Source: Patagioenas fasciata (Eukaryota > Chordata > Aves > Columbiformes > Columbidae). From it: a stretch of DNA of 64,000 nt. The stretch is from contig NC_092521.1 of NCBI RefSeq assembly GCF_037038585.1, positions 53,948,398-54,012,397 of the forward strand, given 5' to 3'. Positions 21,776-34,898 of the stretch are shown one piece after another (position 1 is the first letter of the stretch; every line of letters begins with the position of its first letter). The translations under genes and the position numbers were made by a program. The notes under the pieces are model-generated. The model was not told the DNA's origin and ran no database searches. It saw only the letters and a program-made list of their open reading frames with translations.

Positions 21776-24700
21776 TAGGACCTGAGAGCTCTGCATGCCC
21801 TACACAGACACCTTCAGATTGCATCGGGCAGACTGACAGCACTGGCATAACAAACAGCCAGAAATCAAGAACTGTAAAGTGTCATTTTTGCACAGGAGAT
21901 CAAAATAATACAGTGTAAATGTGTGGAAAATGTACAGTGGTGGGAACTGCAAGACAACTATGGAATACTAGTAAAAGTCCTAGCTAGGACAATATCTGAA
22001 AAGCATCTGGTTAGCACTGTACAAATATAGATTCACATCCTGAAATAATGCAGAGTATCCATAGCAAACAGTCAAGTTAACATCCTGGATTTTGGCAAAC
22101 CACAGTTCAAGCAGCCACTTGGCCCACAGCAGTGCTTTGCTCCAGCTGGCCAGGCAGCACTGCAGAATGAGGCCAGGAGGCAGCACATCTGCCATTGGGG
22201 CGGGATCGTGTTCCATGCAGCCTTCAGGCACCACCATGATGGGAGAAGAGTGTCCAGGGTCACGTCCCAGGCTGCTGACTGAAGTCAGGCATCCCATCTG
22301 GCGTTTTGGCACCTTGGCCTGCCTCCTTCTTTTTGTCTCATTGGAAACAGTCCCCATTGTGGTTTTTGCAAGTTCTGTTGTATGTGGAAAGGACTCAGAA
22401 GAGGGAGACAAAAAGAGAAAGCAAAGGGATGGGAAGAAGAAGGTAGCAAAGGAGGGCAGGAGAAGGACTATCTTCACAGGCAGGTGATCTAATTCTCCTC
22501 CTTGTGTGCAAATAAAAGGAACTGGAGAGAAAAAATAAATACATCCCAAAGGAGGCCATTCGCAGTGGACCCCCAAGTCCCACCAGAGACATGTGGCAAT
22601 AGGTTTTTGAATGGCACTTAAACGGTGATTTTTAAGTCAAAAGCTGAAGTGGTTTAAAAGACAAGTTGTTTGAAAGAGAACCCCTGCTACTGTGAAGGAG
22701 TATTTTAGCAGAGGTCAGCAGAAATGCTTGAGTTGTCATCCCTTGTAATTAATGCAAGAGAAAGACTGGTGATTTCTGAGGGTCCCCTCATCTCTGTAAT
22801 TTACTTTTTCCCCTGCCTATATTTGTTAACTTTCCAGGCATTGCCAGAGTATCTGAGGAGAGTGGAAAAAACACTGGAGCACGGAACCTAAAGGAGCTTG
22901 TTCATGTTTTCTTATTCAGGGTGTTATGTGTAATAAACGGTTATGTAAGGCTGCAGGATTTTCAGTTGTGCAAAATCATCCAGTTTAGGATGGACCTTTG
23001 CTGGATGTTTAGACAGAAGAAGGCTGAACAAAAGAAAGACAGAAATCTCTGCTACTAAGTGCTGCTTTTATTGAATTTCCACCTGAGAACTATACGAGCC
23101 ATTTATAACACCTCTTTTTGTAGAAGTTGTTCTGACCATATAATGAGCAAAATACTGATGATAAGTCTTTTTGTGGAGAAGAGCCCTATCAGTGAAGAGA
23201 GGCAGAGGGGATGATAAATTGAAAACCTATACTGGATGTAGAAGTCCAGCTGGGTTGACATCATTTACCAGCTGAAAGACAAGTAAAGCAAAAGGCAAGC
23301 TGGGCAACTGAGTTTTAAATATATGTGGGCAAAACCTCAGGACATCAGAGATCAGGTCACTCTCACAGTTTGCTACCAGAGATGCTTGCAGCTCTAGATC
23401 TGCAAGTCCTCATATTTTACTACAGCTAACCAGAAAAAGACTAGTTTCCCAATGAACATATTTGAGCAGGGAATAACAAATTTATACAAGGCCTGAGTTC
23501 GACTCACTGAGTAGTATGTTCCTCACTACTTACACCCCTGCAGACATCAGAGAGTCTGCAGTTACCCAGACTCTGGGTTAGTCTATTCAAACTCTAGGTA
23601 TGGTGATGAAGACCCTTTTCCCCATCAGTTTCTCTGGCTAATAAAAGTTCAGAACAACATATCATCCAAGCTTATTTTCCGGCCCAGTGATGATCATACG
23701 TAGTGGTCAAAAGGGAATCTAAAAGTGATAATGTCAGATTCTTTTTAAGGTTAACATTAGTGTGAGAGCAAGAACTGGATAGTCATAGCATCCAATCTAA
23801 CATGAAATGCTCTGTCTTTTTTATACTCTAATAAAAGGTCAATAATATATCCTGCAGTGGAATATCAAGTGGGGTATGAGCCTTGTTTATGCACGTGGAC
23901 TGAGTTAATGGATACTTAGGTCTAATAATGGAGGTTTTACCTCTGAATTTACTGGAAATGGAATCAAGCCATCAGAACTCAGATCTTTTTGTCAATAACT
24001 TTGCTTAAAGGGCAAGATCTAGTTGTGTTAACTCTTGTCTCAACTCAGATTGCCTTCTTATTTAATAGGATTCTTGCAGAACAAGACATCTTGCAGAAGT
24101 CTTAGATAGTTAAAACATAATGGTGACTAGGCCCGTCTTCTTTTTGCAGTAGTTCTTTCTGTTATTCAAACATTTTGAAAACTCAGGTTCAAAATATTTG
24201 CCTGGATGTATCAGAGATGAATATAAAATCTTTGCTGTAGTTACAGGTGGAACATGGAGAAGGGGAGCCTGAGGCATTCTCTGAAGATGTTTTGCAGGCT
24301 TGGCTGTCCTTGGCCATTTCTGGGCCAGATGGTGCCCAGATCGTGCATGTGCAAGGAAGTGAAAGGAAACCGGGAGCTTATCCTGATGAACAGAGAAAAG
24401 GGAAGCCTTTGTACTCAGGCTGCAGCAGGATTTCACATTGAAAGTGACGGCTTTTGGAGGGAGAGTGGGCAGAAGGAAGCAGGGACAGCTGGCCAAGCAC
24501 AGGAGAGGGGGCTTTTAAATATGTGGGAGTCTTTAGTTGCCTGCTGAAACAGTTGTGTCTGCCTTGTGTAAGGTCCTTCTTACATCTTACACTCAGAGGA
24601 TGCACTTCCCCATAATCCCCAGTGATCTGCTGCGATCCTTTGATGCTACCTTGTTTGCTTGCTTTCTTCCCTCCTCTCTTTGAATTATAAAAAGCAATTA

Positions 24701-27700
24701 AACCATGAGAATTTAAGTATAACATTACTGGAAATGTGAAGTTTCTGGAAGTATTAATTTGTTCTTATTTATATGTGTATATGGCATGTACCAGTCCAAA
24801 AGTGCAGCATGAAGCTTAAGCCTACTCATGTCTCATTGGCAATTCACAGTGTATATGGCACTTATCCCACAAGACAAAAATTAGCTGGAATCTTCTTCGA
24901 GTGTATTTCTACAAGCCAGTTGTTTCCTCTGAGGAAGAGTGGCAAATAAAAATAAACAAACAAAGGAATCTACTGTGTCAATTTTTGAAAAGCTTTCTTC
25001 AACATACAGGGCCTCTATGTTCTGTATTTAGGAAGCACATCACAGATTTTTGGGAGGGACATTGACTCTGCAGCTGTTTTCTGTGGTCAAGATGCATTTC
25101 ATCCTGAATTGACTCCATCTTTTGTGGCTTTTTTTAACTGCTGATTTTTTTAAATAAGAATTAGCTAACCCATTCCTGAAGTTAACAATGCCACACTCAG
25201 CAATGCAGTAAGACCATGCAAACCAAACCAGCTTGCCTCAGTCTACACTGAATACAAGTAAATCTGCAGTTAATTATGTTAACATGCCATAAAACAATGA
25301 CCCACTGTAGTTTTAAGTAATCGACCACTTGTATGGAGAGTTTATAATCATAGGATGTTCTTGGAGGCTCATTTTCCTTTTTCAGTTTCAAACATGGAGT
25401 ATGATATTCATGTGGGTAATGGGGATGTCTGTAACCAACACTTGTTAGTGCTATCAAGAAATCTAAGAGATACAGTGAGCTGTAATTTTCAGAGTTAACC
25501 TTCTCCTACTTACCTGGAGACTTATTGAAGCAAGAAGAAGCTACAGTGTTTTTTTATGTAATTCACAGCCCTTTTTTTTTCTCTCAGACACAGGACACTG
25601 AAATTTATGTACTATCAGTATTTGAGGCCCAGTTGTGATGTCTGTATTCTGACACCTACTGAAAGGATTTTTTGCTTCTAATACTGAAAGGTATTAGAGG
25701 CAAAAAGGAACTAAATAAACGAATGGAAACAAAATTTAAAAGTTTGGTCTGACACCATAAGGTTTAACAGTAAAGTAATAAATCCATGGCTTCAGTGAAT
25801 TTCACGATGGCCAGGTAACAATTACAACACAGGAAACCAGGATATCTTTTTATGGGGCGGCTGCGTGCAAATCTGACCTCCCTTCGGCTGCGTCCAAGAG
25901 CTGCAGACTGATGTTAGGACAGCTTTTTGCCTAAGCCAATACGCAGGTGCAGCACCGCACAACACAGCTGTAGGGCTTCTGGCCCAAGGGAGCCTGTTCC
26001 CAGCCTGCTGACACAGCTGTAGGTGGAAACTTGAAGGCTGGAATTCAAAATGTTTAGACTAATGCTTCAGAAGTGATAAGAAAATTTAAAAAAAAAGAGT
26101 GTGTTTTTTCTGAACAGGCTACTCTGCTGGTAAACAGGTTAAGCCTGGGTATTTTCAGGTCTAGATGCATAAAGTAAGGAGGTGGAAAGCTGTACTGCAA
26201 TTTTCTCAAATAGTTTGCAGGCTGAAACTTTATCCAACTTGAATCATAACAGAATATTTCATTAATTTGTGCAAATCAGATTCCTAACAGAGCAAAACAC
26301 ATGGAAGAGGAGTGGTGCTTGTGATATTCAGTTAGAAAAGCTTATTGATAACACTATGACAGCATTCTTCACCTCAGTCCCTGCAGATTCCAGCAGAAGA
26401 GGCAAGGGTACAGCAGGGAGCCAGAAGTAGTCCTGATGAATAAATTTAAAGAAAATTTTAAATTTTAATTAGGTTAGAATTTTTTCTCTGAACTTAGCTA
26501 ATTTGTGTGAAGAGTAGAGTTCTGATTTTCCTAGAGAATAGAGCCTAAAACATCTTTTATTTCTTAAACAATAGATAGGTCAGTCAGCATCTGGCTATCC
26601 ATTAGAATTCCTTTTCTAATTAAATCTCATCAGCTGGATCAGGAAGATGATGATGTTCAGAGGCTGAATTGAGCCACATTCAAACACTGTAAATAAGGTT
26701 CACAACCTCTATTCTTGATCTGTCAGCTCAGCCTTTGGTTTCTGAATCATTGCATGGCATTGATCCAGGGCTTCAGTTATGCTGAGAAAGACATTGACCA
26801 CTGCATAAGTGGGTGGAAAAACACCATTCAACAGTTAGCTGGGTATATCTGCTGAAAGTATGTCTGTAATTTCGTGAAGGAGATGGTGTTGCTAAGAACA
26901 GATTGGTTTCTGAGACTGTCTTGAACCCAGCCAGCTGTAGTTAAACCCTCAGAAGCTAACAAAGTACATTCCTAATTATATCAGTGGAGTGGACAGCTAG
27001 ATTAAGTTACGTCCTTTGAGACTGTTGGTGATGAGTTTCCATCACGGGGATAGATTTTATATTTCATCAAAGCCAAGTGGGACCTCAGGCTGTACAACAA
27101 TAGAAGTGAACCAGTCACTGAAATGATATGCATCTGTGGGCTACCCTAAATCCTGCAGATGTGCACCTCCCATGAATTCACTGGATGTAGCAGCAGCATT
27201 AAGATTCGATAGGCAAACTTTGAAGACTTCAAATAAATTTAAACTTACTATTGTATTTATCTTATAAATTAAGAAGTAAAGCATTTTGGAATAGGTACCA
27301 GAAACAGCCAGGAAAATGGTAGATAGTGGGAAGAGTTTTTCTCTGGTATCTTTACAGATACACATATTCATGGGTTTGGCCATCCTCACGTGGTCTTAAA
27401 ACTTTCACTGACGTCAATATACTTAAACAACTGGTATAGCTGTAGATAATAAGCTTAGTGCGTATTTTTCTCTGCTTTTCTGTGATCTGTATTTAGTTAA
27501 AAACTTAATACCACTTTTCCATCATTTCTGACAACCTATAAGCCTATAAAATGAGTAATGCTCCATAATGTGGTTACAGCAGATCAGCTTTATCCTTGCT
27601 ATCTACTTATTGCTTTCAAGCGATCTTCAGAAGATGTTTAACAATAAAAAACACATACCTATGGTGAGAGGAGTGACATATTCTTACAGAAGAGGAGGAA

Positions 27701-29310
27701 ACTCCTTAATCTTCAATCAATTTTACATTTTATTAAAAGTAGTTGCCTACTTTGCAAAACTGTTGCTGTGCACTTTATGTTGGGAAGATGTAAGGAAATA
27801 TCCTGTTTGCTTAAGCTAACATTTCTGTTACCATTGTTTTTTCTCACATTTAAACCATGCTACCTAAAGTCAGAGAGATGATACAGTGCTCTGTACATGT
27901 CACCTGGAAAATCCTGTTTAGAATTATGCGGTGTGATGGGTCAATCAGATAAGTCACGTCTGTAGAAAGTACATGTTTACTTTAACTGTTGAACCATTGA
28001 GGTTATAGGGAGTTGAATCTCTGGATTATAAATGTAATTGACATCTCACCACATTTAAGGCCAGATTCAAAACTCCTCTTGGTGACAGCAGGCTTTGGGC
28101 TTGCCTCTAAAGATACCGTGCCCGCAATCAACCCTATACCCTTCATATATGTTGCAGTGTTCCTCTTTGGTCGTTTATCCTATTCATGCCATTATCTTAT
28201 TTTAAAACTCTTAAACTCCTCACAGGGATGAATCAGTTATTGATTTTCCGTGTAATTACATTTCTATTGAATCCACTTTTTGCATTTTGTGACTCTGATA
28301 AAGACAATAAACTTAGCCAAAAACTACTTAACTACACAGGAAAGATAACTGAGTAGGGCAATTCTGTAATGGTCACTCAAGATGGAAAAACCTAGCAAAT
28401 TCAATGGGATATTTTTTCCTATTAGATTCATCATAGTCACTTTTTTGGATTGCCCTCAGAGAAATATACTTATGAATGGAAATATTATCACAAGTCAGCA
28501 CTGGACCCCAAAATCCAAAGAAAACAATGAAGCAGCACAGACTTTCCTTCCTATTCTGATTGCGTCACTGGAATCATTGCCTAATAAAGGCATTTTGTTT
28601 GAAAAAACTTCCTTCTGTGTTTTTTACAGTGCTGTGTGTCTGCATTCCTGTTCATTTGTCTGCTTGATTAGCCGAAATCAAATACAATGATGCAGACCTC
28701 CAAGCAGCTATAAAAACTCAAAGTGAGCAATACTAACAGCACCAAAAAAATATTCTACATTGCAATCTTCATGGGAATTGCTGTGCAGAAAGCAAAAGAG
28801 CTGATGCAAAATCACATATGTTTTTTCCTTCGTGCTATTTTGTCGTTACGTAACTGCACAGAAGGTTGCTCTTCACCAGACTTCAAATAACCCTGGGGGC
28901 AGGTGACAAAGGATGGACTGTTGGTGTCTCTGCCTGGTGCACAACTATCCTCTGGCCTGCAGCTGGATGGAAACAAGTGGCTAGATTTTAAGAAATTTTG
29001 TAAGTACCAGGTTGTGGGATTTTTTTTCTTCTACCTGTGATATTCTATTTGCTGTTGATATTTTGACTATTGATGGGTTACTCTTTGGTGGTTTTGCAAT
29101 GTGTCCTGTAGATTTTGAGAACTGGGAAGGTATTTCAGTCTTTGCAGTTGATGTTGCACCTTCTAGAGGTGAATTATTGTATTGATTCTGATCATAAACA
29201 TCCATGAAAATGAATAGAAATATAATATTCTGGGTGCCTAAGAGAAGTAGTTTGGTGGAGTTTTATGTTATCCTATCCATATTTTCATGAAGAGTAACTT
29301 ATGTAAAGAC

Positions 29311-29346
29311 AAGATAAGATAAAATAAAATAAAATAAAATAAAATA
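29311..29346 (+). repeat. (AAAAT)n microsatellite
   Basis: After an aagataagat lead-in, the unit AAAAT repeats about five times, ending at aataatac. Confidence 0.9.
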
Positions 29347-32315
29347 ATACAACAACCAATCATAAATCTAAACAAGAAATCTTCCAATCATGACAAAAAT
29401 CTAAAGTAACTCAAGAGAAAACTCAAAACATAAGGATAAAGGTGTGATTAGTAAAGGAAATAGGGAGCACATAAGTTAAAAAGAAAATATCTAAAATCTA
29501 CTTTTATGACAACCATGCTTTCACGTGGCTGTTTTTTGCTAATCAGATGAGGGGATTTCTTTGAATTTGTATTGTCATCAAATAAAACTTGGCTAGTCAG
29601 TCTTTGGAAATGAGACACATTCAACAGAATTGGAAGAGATTTTGCTCAGTAGATACAATCTTCCATTACCAAGTAGTGAAGTGAAGGGTAGAACAAAACC
29701 ATGATGAAAGCAGATGGGAGATCATGCAAAATTCTTTAGTTGAAGTTTACTTTAAATGAATCTCGACTTCACCATCTAGTTTTCATGTGCTGCTTTATTT
29801 AAATTACCGGTTTAATAATGCACTTGTTGAAATCAAAGCTGTTGAAAAGTTCTGTAATTGCATTATGTGGAAAAAAAATCTTGTGACTAGAATATTAAAT
29901 ACTGATTGTTGAAATCAAAAGTTACTCAGAAGTATAAAGAACTGACTAAACACAATGATGTCACTAGGCACTTCAACAAAGAAAATATAAGAAAATACAC
30001 ATCCCATGTACCAGATTTGATGTGGAAACTTTTTTGAAAGGTCAAGTCTGTACATTTCTTTGATGCAAACCTTGAAATACCTAAGGTCAAATTATTGATT
30101 ACACTGTGTGTTATCTGACTATTATCCTATACAATATGTAAATAGGAAAGGCCTGCTTCCCTGAAAATTATGATAAGAGAGTAGCTTCTTGGTTATCTGT
30201 GACCCCATGCTACAATCCAATGTTTGCTTAATTAAAATGAAATTAGTTTATTTTGCATGACAAAGCCAATCAGATATCTTGAGTGAGAAGTCTTAACTTA
30301 TACACTTCTACTGTCTGTACCATAGAAAGTTTTCTTATTTGCTCTGTTCCAAAGCACTTGGAACATCTTTTGATGGATGGACTGGTTTTAACCCTAATGA
30401 CAAGATAAATAACAAGAAAAACTATATGGCTACCGAAGTTGTTTAATCTTCATCGGACACAAACTTTATCACAAACTTATTCTTAGTGGTGCTTACCCTG
30501 TGTTTCCTGAAGTGTTTGCTGGGCCTGATTCATGCATTATTTATTCATATTCTGTTTCATATCGGGTTGAATTGTACTTTTGTCACAGATGGACACCTGA
30601 AGAAATTAATTGTGTTATCCAGTTGCTCTGAGTAATTTCTAAGCCTGACTGTGGAATTTGGGAGTACTCTGGGATCCTCCCCATCCATCTTCCAGCCCAG
30701 GTCTTTGCCTCAAAACGTTACAGTGAGATCAAAAAACTTTTCCCATCATTTCTCAGAATGGTAGCTCTGTCTGTGGCCAATGTATGGACTGAAAATGTAT
30801 GGAAAACAAAGAAAATAGCTGTCTGAAGACTTGTGTACCTCCTGGACCTCCAGGAACCTGCTCTTAGCAAAGGGCAAATAAGAAGTAACATGACTAGGCT
30901 TTTAACTCTTTCATGGCAGAATAACTCTGAATTATACTACGTTTGCCATGGACTAAACTTTCACATGATAGTTAATGTAGCTCAGCTGCCAACCAGGAAC
31001 TTTTCCAGCACTAGCAAACAACATTATTTTTCTAAGTTCTTAAAATAAGGTGCATCTGAAACTTTCCCCTGAATGCCATAACTGTACCCAAGAAAGACAT
31101 TTTCTTGGGTGATGAAAAGATATGAAAAAAAGGGGGCATTAATGCTTCCTCATGTCCCTACTACCACTTTCTGAGTTAGGAAAAAATACTTTTAAATTCA
31201 TGTATCTCAAAAGTACTGGTCCATGGTAGTCAACTGTCAACTTCTTAAATAACAATGTAGCATCAGGCATTCTCACTGAAATGATCATTGAACAACATTT
31301 GATTTATATTAACCATTTCTCTGGCATAATCATTTGTAAGTGCAGGATCCACAGCACGAATAACTTTGAGAAAGGAAGCTTTTTGAGAACATGTGCTAAA
31401 TTCATTTAAAATTTCTCTCTAAGGCCAGGAGAAGATTAATGTACTCATGAAAGCAAAGGCCTGGTGCCTCTGCCAGCTTCTTTTCCAGTTGCCTAAATGC
31501 TAAATTGATCCCAGAAACTTCCTCACAAGTCTCATTGCGTAGCCCACATATGTGCACAGCTCCAGCACAAGTGACGGTTGGAGCCTGCAAATGGTAGATA
31601 CCTCTAACCTGTCTGGCAGCTGTCAGCTTGCCCTAATTCAGGCTCCAAGGCTCGGACTTGAGCCCAGACTGCTCTGTCTTGTGCGTTAGCAGTACCAGCA
31701 ACACAGAGGCAGAGGCTTGTGTCCCACCTCGGCTGCTCGCTGTGCCCTCCCTACAGGAAAGTGGTTCCAGCTCAGACAACTTCCAGTTGAGCAGCGTTCA
31801 GTTTCAAAAACATCCATGTAAAACCTGGCATGTGCACAAGTCACATGTCTAAGGAAGTTCTGGAGATAGTTGTAATTGTGCTGGAATGGAAGAAGAGGAA
31901 AGCCAGGAGCTTGTTTAAAAAAACAAAGTGGCAACAAGGGTTTTATTTTATTCCCACTGTCTTATGGCAGGTGACCTCAGTGGCTGTGTGAGTGCTGAGC
32001 ACTACATGGCAGGACCCTCACTTCAGTTCAGTTAGAACCTGGCTTATGAACAGGCAAAGAGCTATCTCTCATTGTCCCTGCTCACCCAACCCCCAGCAAA
32101 AAAAACCCGAAGGCATCAGAATGACATCTGATGCAGGCAATGATGCTCTCAAACACAGCAGTACACTCAGCATGCTTATTTGGGAAGCTCATTAGAGGAC
32201 AGAGTCAGCATTTTCCATCCTTCAGCAGCTCCAAACTCCTGATAGTCCTTGTCCAAGCACCGCTGATTAAATCAGATCTGAGTTAAAAACAAGCAGCAGT
32301 TTTCCCAGATCTTGC

Positions 32316-33010
32316 TTTACAGAATCACAGAATTACAGAATGGTTGGGGTTGGAAGGGTCCTCTGGAGATCATCTAGTCCAACCCACCTGCTAAAGCAGG
32401 GTCACTTAGAGCAGATCCCTCAGGAATGTGTCCAGGCGGGTTTTGAATGTCTCCAGAGAAGGAAACTCCACAACCCCTCCAGGCAGCCTGTTCCAGTGCT
32501 CTGGCACCCTCAGAGTAGTTTCTCCTCATATTCAGATGGAAACACCCGTGCTTCAGTCTGTGCCCATTGCCCCTCATCCTGTCGTTGGGAATCACTGAAA
32601 AGCATCTGGTCTCATCCTTTTGACACCCATCCTTGAGATATTTATAAGTGTTGATAAGATCCCCTCTCAGCCTTCTCTTCTCCAGGCTGAACAGACTCTC
32701 AGTCTCTCCTCATAAAAAACATGCTCCAAACCCCTAATAATCTTTGTAGACCTTCGCTGGACTCTCTTTGGTAATTCCTTGTCCTTCTTAAACTGGGAAG
32801 CCCAGAACTGAACACAGTACTGCAGATGCAGCCTCATAATAGCAGAGTAGAGGGGGAGGAGAACCTCCCTCTACCTGCTGGTCATACTCTTCTTAATGCA
32901 TACCAGGATACAATTGGTCTTCTTGGCCACAAGGGTATATTGCTGGCTCATGATCAATCTATTATCCACCAGGATGCCCAGGTCCTCTGCAATGCTGCTT
33001 TAGTATCATG
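32316..33010 (-). mobile_element. 5'-truncated CR1 fragment in intron 1
   Basis: About 0.69 kb from the 3' part of a CR1. The plus strand starts with acagaatcacagaattacagaa-type terminal repeats and 'ggttggggttggaagggtcc', and continues collinearly with the full-length copy (about 5735-6420), so sense is minus. Remnants of the ORF2 C-terminus are visible (FHLNMRRNYSEG, comparable to [12 protein letters not shown] in the intact copy), but the frame is broken. It is more diverged than the 5.7-10.4 kb copy and is non-functional. Confidence 0.93.
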
Positions 33011-34866
33011 CCTGTGAAAAGATTATAAGGGGAAATTTTGGTACCTTGTCCTCCTGTCCCATTGCACATGAGAATTATTTTATAAAAAAGGCAAAGAAAG
33101 AAAGGAGGAAATAAGAGAAAGAGGGAGAGAAGTCAAAATGCAAACCGAAGAGCTTATTAATATGACAAAGCTAACACAAAGCCATCTGGTTTGTATCTCA
33201 TCCCAATTTGGGGCTTGATCCTGCCAGGTACTTAGTGCTCAGGCTGTTGCCTGGGGCATTCTCCAGAGCACCCCTAACATTGGTGGTTTACTGGATTGTG
33301 GCCAGCATGCTGAGTGCCTCACAGGAATCAATCCTTGCTTAATATTTCTGGTTTGTAGAAAAAAACTCTTTCCAGCTCTGAGCCCTGGCACTTCTGACTC
33401 AGAGTTTCCTTCCCCAGTCCACTCCAACCCCCATATTTTTTCTTTCCTGTTGTGAGTAGTCAGTGCCAAGCAGGCTTAGGCCACAGGTTGCCCACCATGG
33501 AAACTCCAGTACAGGCAGTCAGCATCTGACAAGACTCCAGGAGAAAATATTTTAACCTGAACTAAGGTCCTACCTGGAGTTATTCAAAACTCCTATTCAT
33601 TTTGCTGAGCCCATAAAAAAGAAAAACTTCAGAGGAGAAGGGATAGCATGTAATAAATTCTTGGGCATTATCAGCATATATCCCAAAGGGGCAATGGGCT
33701 CTTAAATCAAATTAAAGAAATCCCTAGAAAACCAGGACTCATGATATCCTTGACAGCATATGCTGCATGAAATACTTCAAGTCAGTAACTCTAAATGTGG
33801 CTATCACCACGATGTGCACCTTCCATGGACTCAACTTTCATTTCTTTTCAATAACAGTGAATCTTTGTGAAGAGCAGATGTAGATTCCAGTTCCTAAGCA
33901 AATTTTCAAATTTTATGGCCAGATCTGTAACCAGTCTGAAAACTGTAATGAGAAAGGGATGACAAAGCAAGCAGAGATACTTTTTGCTGTCATGGCAAGA
34001 CTGCTCAAAGTTTTAGTTTCAGGGTCAGGCTGCATAATTCCCCTCTCAGTTGATTATTACTAAATGCTTTAAAAATCCTTGACGTGTACACATTCACCAT
34101 GGTGTGGTGTCTCCAGTGCTCCATACCCATTTATGCATCCATACCTATGTGAGTGTGTGCAGGATGTGGTAGTCACCTGCAGTGCACCAAAGTGCAGACA
34201 CCCAGCATTTCAGCCATGTGCAAAACCACAGTCCCCAGTAACACCACCCCTACCCTTCCCCTGCTCACTCTCCGAATCCCCCACAACAAAATTTTACCAG
34301 CGTTGCAAACCTCCAGCAACCTTCAAACAGCTGCTACATTCTGTAAACAGTTTGCCAGAAAGAAAAATAAAAATAAATGAAATATTTACCTCTTTTCCTC
34401 AGTTATAAAATTGGCCTAGGATGTGGAAAAGACAAAGTATATGCCTGGATCACTGATTAGATTAAAGACTTGTCTGTCCACACGTATCACCATACCCTCC
34501 AAGGCTAGAAATAATTCTTTACCAGACCAGAATGCTGTGCCTTGTGGGACCCAAGAGAGCAGCTTTAAAATTGCTGTGTAATTGAATGTGGGAAAGACAC
34601 TGATTTTTCTTGTTATTGTTATGTTTTTCTTATCTCTCTAACTTTTTCAGTTTCTGTAGTGAGAAAGTAGCAATTCCATCTTTGAAATGTAGCATATAAA
34701 ATGACATTTTCTGCCTGAACTGCAATCAGGATTTGGCCAGGGAGTACAAGGCTCTGCATGGGCAGAGGTGGGTGGAGGCTCTTGCTGGTAAACAGCATTT
34801 TTCAGTGTAGCTGGTACAAAGCACAGCACCCAGGAGGCTTTTTCTTCTGACTCACACCTCCAGTGC

Positions 34867-34898
34867 ATAATAATAATAATAATAATAGTAATAATAAA
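34867..34898 (+). repeat. (AAT)n microsatellite
   Basis: Trinucleotide repeat ATA/ATT with one G interruption, followed by a short (CAA)n patch. Confidence 0.9.

Larger units (their letters stand above)
16375..32315 (+). other. ARHGAP28: ARHGAP28 intron 1, proximal part
   Basis: The GTAAAG donor opens a 41.7-kb intron. This stretch is AT-rich and has no recognised exon. It contains an A-rich tract at 21748-21775, a pentanucleotide microsatellite at 29311-29346 and a moderately CpG-containing patch around 25855-26030. Open frames of 60-200 codons, including one at 21980-22576 on the minus strand, have no recognisable domain. Confidence 0.7.

Noticed and set aside
21980-22576. 198-codon minus-strand open frame
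   Set aside because: Low-complexity hydrophobic and Ser/Pro-rich sequence, with an overlapping open frame on the other strand and no recognisable domain or splice context.
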